Below are positions 60,527 to 64,000 of a stretch of 64,000 nt of DNA, piece after piece (within the stretch, counting starts at the first letter, position 1; the number at the start of each line of letters is the position of its first letter). Source of the DNA: Henriciella pelagia (GTDB lineage Bacteria > Pseudomonadota > Alphaproteobacteria > Caulobacterales > Hyphomonadaceae); assembly GCF_002088945.1 (NCBI RefSeq), contig NZ_NCSU01000007.1, positions 62,001 to 126,000 of the forward strand, written 5' to 3'. The notes beneath the pieces were generated by a model. It saw only the letters and a list, made by a program, of their open reading frames with translations. It made no database searches and was not told where the DNA came from. A program made the translations under genes and the position numbers.

Positions 60527-61424
60527 GTCCCGATTCCTCTTCCGGCCGGTCGAAGTCTCGGTCGTGCAGCGAAACCAGAGCCTCGACAACACTCTCAGGC
60601 AACGGGCCTGATGACAGATCTTCGATAAGGCCGTCGAGATGGTCAGGGCGGCCGACACCGCAGATCACGTAATCAATGGCAGGATGGTGCAAGAGCAGAC
60701 GTCTTGCCGCCGAAGGGACACTCACGCCCGCCGGCAGGACAGACTTGATCGCCTCGACACGCGCCACAAGGGAGGCCAGTCGTTCGCCCTTCAGCCATCC
60801 TGACCGGTGGTCATCGGGCGGGAAGACAGACGATTCAGACAGGCGGCCGGACAGCATTCCAGTTGCCAGTGGCGAGCGCGCAAAGAACGTCTTGAACTTT
60901 GGACGAGCGCCGTTTGCTTCCTTCAGGTACAAAAGGTTCGCATCCTGCTGGAACATGTCCAGTCGGCCATCCGGCACCCGCGAATAATCGTAGCCCTTTG
61001 CTCCGCTCAGCCCGATCATGCGAACGGTGCCGTCGGCCTTGATTGCCTCGAGGCGCTCAATGGCAGGCTCAAAGTCAGGAACTTCATCGCGCGGATTGTG
61101 GAGGAAAACGCCCTCAATGGAGTCTCGTTTCAGTCGCTTCAGCGACTGACCGATCGACGCTTCGATGGCGTCCGGCGAGAAATCCTTTCCGACGAAAGGG
61201 ACGTTGCCGCACTTTGTAAAAATGCGCACATCACTCTCACCGGCGAACACCATGCCGAGCGCACTTTCGGCGAAGCCAAGACCATAGTTCGGCGCCGTGT
61301 CGAAAGTCCTGATTCCAGCATCGAACGCCTTGGCAAGGCTTTTCTCAATTTCAGAGAGGGATCGAGCACCGAAGTCACCGCTCAGCGGCCAGGTGCCGAT
61401 CACAATCTTGTCTGCAAGCGACAT
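60516..61424 (-). CDS. Aldo/keto reductase
   Basis: A 302-residue AKR with ATG at 61424 (an upstream ATG at 61577 would overlap the radical SAM gene). The beta/alpha barrel begins SLADKIVIGTWPLSGDFGAR, followed by AGIRTFDTAPNYGLGFAESA with Asp and Tyr of the catalytic tetrad, the Lys in RIFTKCGNVP and FLHNPRDEV, where His is shifted. The C-terminus is CGVGRPDHLDGLIED. Its NAD(P) cofactor is likely; the substrate may be a sugar-nucleotide or aldehyde. It sits in an operon with the radical SAM and exporter genes. Confidence 0.88.
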   Translation of the reverse strand: MSLADKIVIGTWPLSGDFGARSLSEIEKSLAKAFDAGIRTFDTAPNYGLGFAESALGMVFAGESDVRIFTKCGNVPFVGKDFSPDAIEASIGQSLKRLKRDSIEGVFLHNPRDEVPDFEPAIERLEAIKADGTVRMIGLSGAKGYDYSRVPDGRLDMFQQDANLLYLKEANGARPKFKTFFARSPLATGMLSGRLSESSVFPPDDHRSGWLKGERLASLVARVEAIKSVLPAGVSVPSAARRLLLHHPAIDYVICGVGRPDHLDGLIEDLSSGPLPESVVEALVSLHDRDFDRPEEESGLGY

Positions 61425-61435
61425 TCGATAGACCT

Positions 61436-62977
61436 CTATGCGCTGACCCGTTTGGGTGTGGAGGCGCCAACGCCCGCTTCCTGAGCGACGTGTTCGCGGA
61501 AGTACTCGGCTTTCATCGCCTCCAGATCGTCCATACCATTTTCGACCAGTTCCTTGAACTTCGCCTTGTAGAAGCAAAGCGTGTCCGGATCGACGAGCGT
61601 GTCGCTACTCATCGTCCGCAGCTGGCCATCGACATGAAACTCATACTCGTCGAAGTAACCGAGCTCATTGCCCTTCTTCTGCTGGGCCGTCCCCTGATAC
61701 GGGGAGTAGAAAGCAACGGTGACATTGTCCGGCTCGATGAGCCTGTTGAACTCAATCGTGCCCTTGATGGACTCTTCGTCTGCATCCGGCAGGCCAATGA
61801 TATTGTAGGAGGTCCGCTTGATGCCGGCTTCCTTGAGCACCTTGAACGCCTTGATGATGCGGTCCTGAGACGCGAAGCGGCGCAGCTTGTCCTCACGGAA
61901 GTCCTGCGTCGACAGCTCAACGCCCATGCCGATCCCGTCGACCTTCAGCTTCTTCAGCATGTCGATGGTCTTCTCATTGATGCCCTCTGGACGGGTCTCG
62001 ATATAGAGCTTGATATCGAGATCACTCGCATCCATCAGGTCGGCAAGTTCGGTCAGCGTCGTGCGCGTAATGGTCAGGAAGTTGGTGTCCTGGCACCTGA
62101 AAAGCGTGACGCCATGCTCTTTGTGCAGGCGCGTCATTTCTTCCATGATGCGTTGCGGAGACTTGCTGCGGAGGTATTCCGGGGCTCGCTGGATCGCGCC
62201 CGACCTCGTTGTCTTTTCAAAGCCGTAATAGCTCTGGATGACGGTTTCCACGCAATATTCGCAGGCGTAGATGCAGCCGCGGGACATTTCGTAATCGACG
62301 GCCTTTACGACCTCGCCATTATAGGCCCGCCAGAAAGTCTGCGGCTCAAAAAGCGAGTAATCATAAGCTGGTAGTTCGTCCAGATCACGAAGAATGGGTT
62401 GAGGCGGTGTTGTTTTCACGCCCTCGCTGCCATTGATGGCCAGGCCATTGATGTGCTGGAAGGAATTCTTCTTGGCATCGACAGCGTCAGCAATCTCGGC
62501 GAGTGCCTTTTCCGATTCGCCGCGCACGAGGATATCAATCCCCGGCAGGCCAGCCAGAACATCCTTTGGCGATGCCGTCGCCTGCAGGCCAGCCGTCACC
62601 AGGAGCGCCTGGTCCTTGAACAGTTCAGCCAGCTCATATCCGTACTGGATATTCACATACTCGCCTTCACCATGAATATGCGAAGAGATCGCAGACCAGA
62701 AGATGATATCAGGCTGATACTCGGCGACCTTGCGCTTGAGATCCTCGACCACAGACCCGTGATTGTAGGTAATGTGGCTCTTGTAGTCAGTTGGCTTGTA
62801 CTGACCGTTCTGCGTGTTGTAGCCGATCTCATCGACCGTCCATTCGGTGTAGAAGGTCGCATCGAACAGCTCCACCTCATGGCCCTTTTCGCGCAGGAGG
62901 CCGGCATGCGCTGGAATCCAGATTGCCGTGATGCCTCTCCCCCACTTATTGGGGTTGATAAAGAGTATCTTCGCCAT
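61436..62977 (-). CDS. Radical SAM enzyme with cobalamin-binding-like N-terminus
   Basis: A 513-residue radical SAM protein (ATG 62977, with AAGGAG just upstream). Residues about 1-165 resemble a B12-binding domain (KILFINPNKWGRGITAIWIP, KVAEYQPDIIFWSAISSHIH) but lack a clear DxHxxG motif. The radical SAM core starts EMSRGCIYACEYCVE, with the CX3CX2C cluster ligands, then VTLFRCQDTNFLTI and ELSTQDFREDKLRRFASQDR, and SYNIIGLPDADEESI. Similar enzymes methylate or rearrange sugars and lipids. Operon position suggests a glycan or lipid-carrier modification. Function is not assigned. Confidence 0.85.
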   Translation of the reverse strand: MAKILFINPNKWGRGITAIWIPAHAGLLREKGHEVELFDATFYTEWTVDEIGYNTQNGQYKPTDYKSHITYNHGSVVEDLKRKVAEYQPDIIFWSAISSHIHGEGEYVNIQYGYELAELFKDQALLVTAGLQATASPKDVLAGLPGIDILVRGESEKALAEIADAVDAKKNSFQHINGLAINGSEGVKTTPPQPILRDLDELPAYDYSLFEPQTFWRAYNGEVVKAVDYEMSRGCIYACEYCVETVIQSYYGFEKTTRSGAIQRAPEYLRSKSPQRIMEEMTRLHKEHGVTLFRCQDTNFLTITRTTLTELADLMDASDLDIKLYIETRPEGINEKTIDMLKKLKVDGIGMGVELSTQDFREDKLRRFASQDRIIKAFKVLKEAGIKRTSYNIIGLPDADEESIKGTIEFNRLIEPDNVTVAFYSPYQGTAQQKKGNELGYFDEYEFHVDGQLRTMSSDTLVDPDTLCFYKAKFKELVENGMDDLEAMKAEYFREHVAQEAGVGASTPKRVSA

Positions 62978-63039
62978 TCGATGTTCTCCTTTGACGCCGT
63001 AGACAGCACGACAGCACAACTCGGCCCGTTTGGCCCGGA

Positions 63040-64000
63040 TCAGGTGCCTACGAGGGCCAAGTGTTCGTTTGATGTTGCTTCGTCGAGCAGTCTTATAAAG
63101 TGATTGCAGTCGATAAAAGGCCGCGCATGAAAAAAGAGCCGCATTGGGTCCGGCCGGTCATTCATTGCGCGCTCCAGCTCATTGAGCGCGTCGTCTGCAT
63201 CCCGTGTGTAAAAGACACCGCACCCTGGCATGCCGTCGATGATCTCGCAGATGCCGCTGTAGTGATAGCTCACGATTGGCACGCCCCAGCTCAGCGCCTC
63301 AAGACAGGAAAGCGGAAAGGGATCGTCGTGCGAGGTCAGCATAAAGCGATCGACCTGCCTGAGAAGTTTCTGCAGTTCGTCCGTCGGTTGATGGCCCAGC
63401 CACTCAACATTTTCGGACAACTCCCCGACATCTTCGGTCTGGTGCCCGGCCCACAAGAAGCGATAGGGCAGGCCTCTGGCCTTCGCCAGATCAGCGACTT
63501 GCCCGTACAATTGCGGGCCTTTGCGGTTCTGGATCGTGCCGACCATGAGAACCAGCTTTTCGGCGTTCGCCACCTCTGGCTCCATCTTCACCATTGCCGG
63601 ATCCAGGTTGCCATCACGCGCAACATTGTAGATCAGCTTGGTGAAGGGCGTTGAGAACGTCCGGTCGATATAATCTTTCTGCAATTGGGACACGCACAGG
63701 ACCGGGTGCCGCCTCATCCCTTCGGCGATGGCATCGAACAGGTCGGGTTGTTCCCGTTTGATCCGGTTGAAGATCCAGTCCATCTCATGAAGGTAGAGGT
63801 AAACCCCCTCATTTCGAGACGCGAGGAAATCGTTGACGGCTTTCCACTCAAAAGCAGCAATCGAATTAACAATGGTGCGCTTTGCCTTAGGAAAGACGAT
63901 CTTGCCTTTTTTTGTGCGATCAAGCTTTCGCAGGTCGATTAATGCGGTTTCCCTGCCCTGCGACGAGGTTTCCTCGACATAATTCTTGATGGGTCGGTAG
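63040..64000 (-). CDS. Glycosyltransferase family 1/4, N-terminus cut by window edge
   Basis: The reading frame is open on the minus strand from 63040 to base 64000, so the protein's N-terminal domain lies outside the window (about 320 residues are seen). The ATG at 63783 is internal to this longer frame. The C-terminal GT-B domain has VLMVGTIQNRKGPQLYGQVA, YRFLWAGHQTEDVG, VEWLGHQPTDELQKLL, FMLTSHDDPFPLSCLEALSW and PIVSYHYSGICEIIDG, the GT4 donor-binding layout. It leads the leftward operon with the radical SAM gene 62 bases downstream. Confidence 0.88.
   Translation of the reverse strand, partial: YRPIKNYVEETSSQGRETALIDLRKLDRTKKGKIVFPKAKRTIVNSIAAFEWKAVNDFLASRNEGVYLYLHEMDWIFNRIKREQPDLFDAIAEGMRRHPVLCVSQLQKDYIDRTFSTPFTKLIYNVARDGNLDPAMVKMEPEVANAEKLVLMVGTIQNRKGPQLYGQVADLAKARGLPYRFLWAGHQTEDVGELSENVEWLGHQPTDELQKLLRQVDRFMLTSHDDPFPLSCLEALSWGVPIVSYHYSGICEIIDGMPGCGVFYTRDADDALNELERAMNDRPDPMRLFFHARPFIDCNHFIRLLDEATSNEHLALVGT

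Noticed and set aside
60527-60658. Longer N-terminus of the exporter permease from ATG 60658
   Set aside because: It would overlap the aldo/keto reductase gene by 143 bases and add a Cys/Arg-rich stretch unlike Wzm proteins; the TTG at 60526 has a ribosome site.

Overview
The window comes from a GC-rich alphaproteobacterium, most likely a flagellated member of the Caulobacterales/Hyphomonadaceae type. Three things point there: the flagellar set includes a DUF6468 gene and a MotE-like gene beside fliL, a CtrA-like box lies between fliF and fliL, and the envelope genes (lptCAB-rpoN-hpf-ptsN, kdsA) are Gram-negative. The genus is inference. I saw no rRNA, tRNA, CRISPR array, insertion sequence or complete prophage.

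Region 1 (1-18.3 kb) is a dense flagellar block. A leftward run goes motA, an unassigned 604-residue exported protein, flgF, flgG, flgA and flgH (cut by the window edge), with a divergent FliM-like gene just upstream of motA. A rightward run carries motB, flgE, flgK, flgL and flgI. A second leftward run is fliF, fliH, fliN, fliP, fliG, and a rightward run is fliL, DUF6468, motE-like. Together these give the hook, hook-junction proteins, rod, L and P rings, MS ring, C ring, stator and one export-gate protein. flgBCDE-proximal rod genes, flhAB, fliI, fliQR and flagellin are not in the window.

Region 2 (18.4-34.4 kb) is housekeeping: an RNase D-like exonuclease; the classic lptC-lptA-lptB-rpoN-hpf-ptsN run; an alpha/beta hydrolase; a MoeB/ThiF-type enzyme; a Pif1-like helicase; a lone PspB-like protein; dut; coaBC; ubiB; ubiE; mutM; and several small membrane or exported proteins of unknown function. 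An AT-richer higBA toxin-antitoxin pair (34.4-35.2 kb) interrupts it, followed by a DUF2330 protein paired with an NQR2/RnfD-like membrane protein.

Region 3 (37.5-53.2 kb) mixes sugar-nucleotide genes with metabolism: rfbA-rfbB and a ManC-AGE fusion leftward, rfbC-rfbD rightward, an iron-type alcohol dehydrogenase, a Gfo/Idh/MocA oxidoreductase, a double-ATPase peptide-type ABC protein without permeases, a repeat-rich spacer, kdsA, a threonine ammonia-lyase, and two adjacent double-FKBP lipoproteins.

Region 4 (52-64 kb) is a surface-glycan locus: a CMP-nonulosonate cytidylyltransferase fused to a KdsC-like phosphatase, a stray DUF2793 protein, two glycosyltransferases, a short NeuB-type synthase ending in a strong terminator, a sulfotransferase, and a leftward operon (glycosyltransferase, radical SAM enzyme, aldo/keto reductase, Wzm-like permease, Wzt-like ATPase with C-terminal domain). 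The most interesting possibility is that this locus makes, modifies and exports an unusual, possibly sulfated, nonulosonic-acid-containing glycan, with the ManC-AGE fusion feeding phosphorylated mannose into it. That link is inference.
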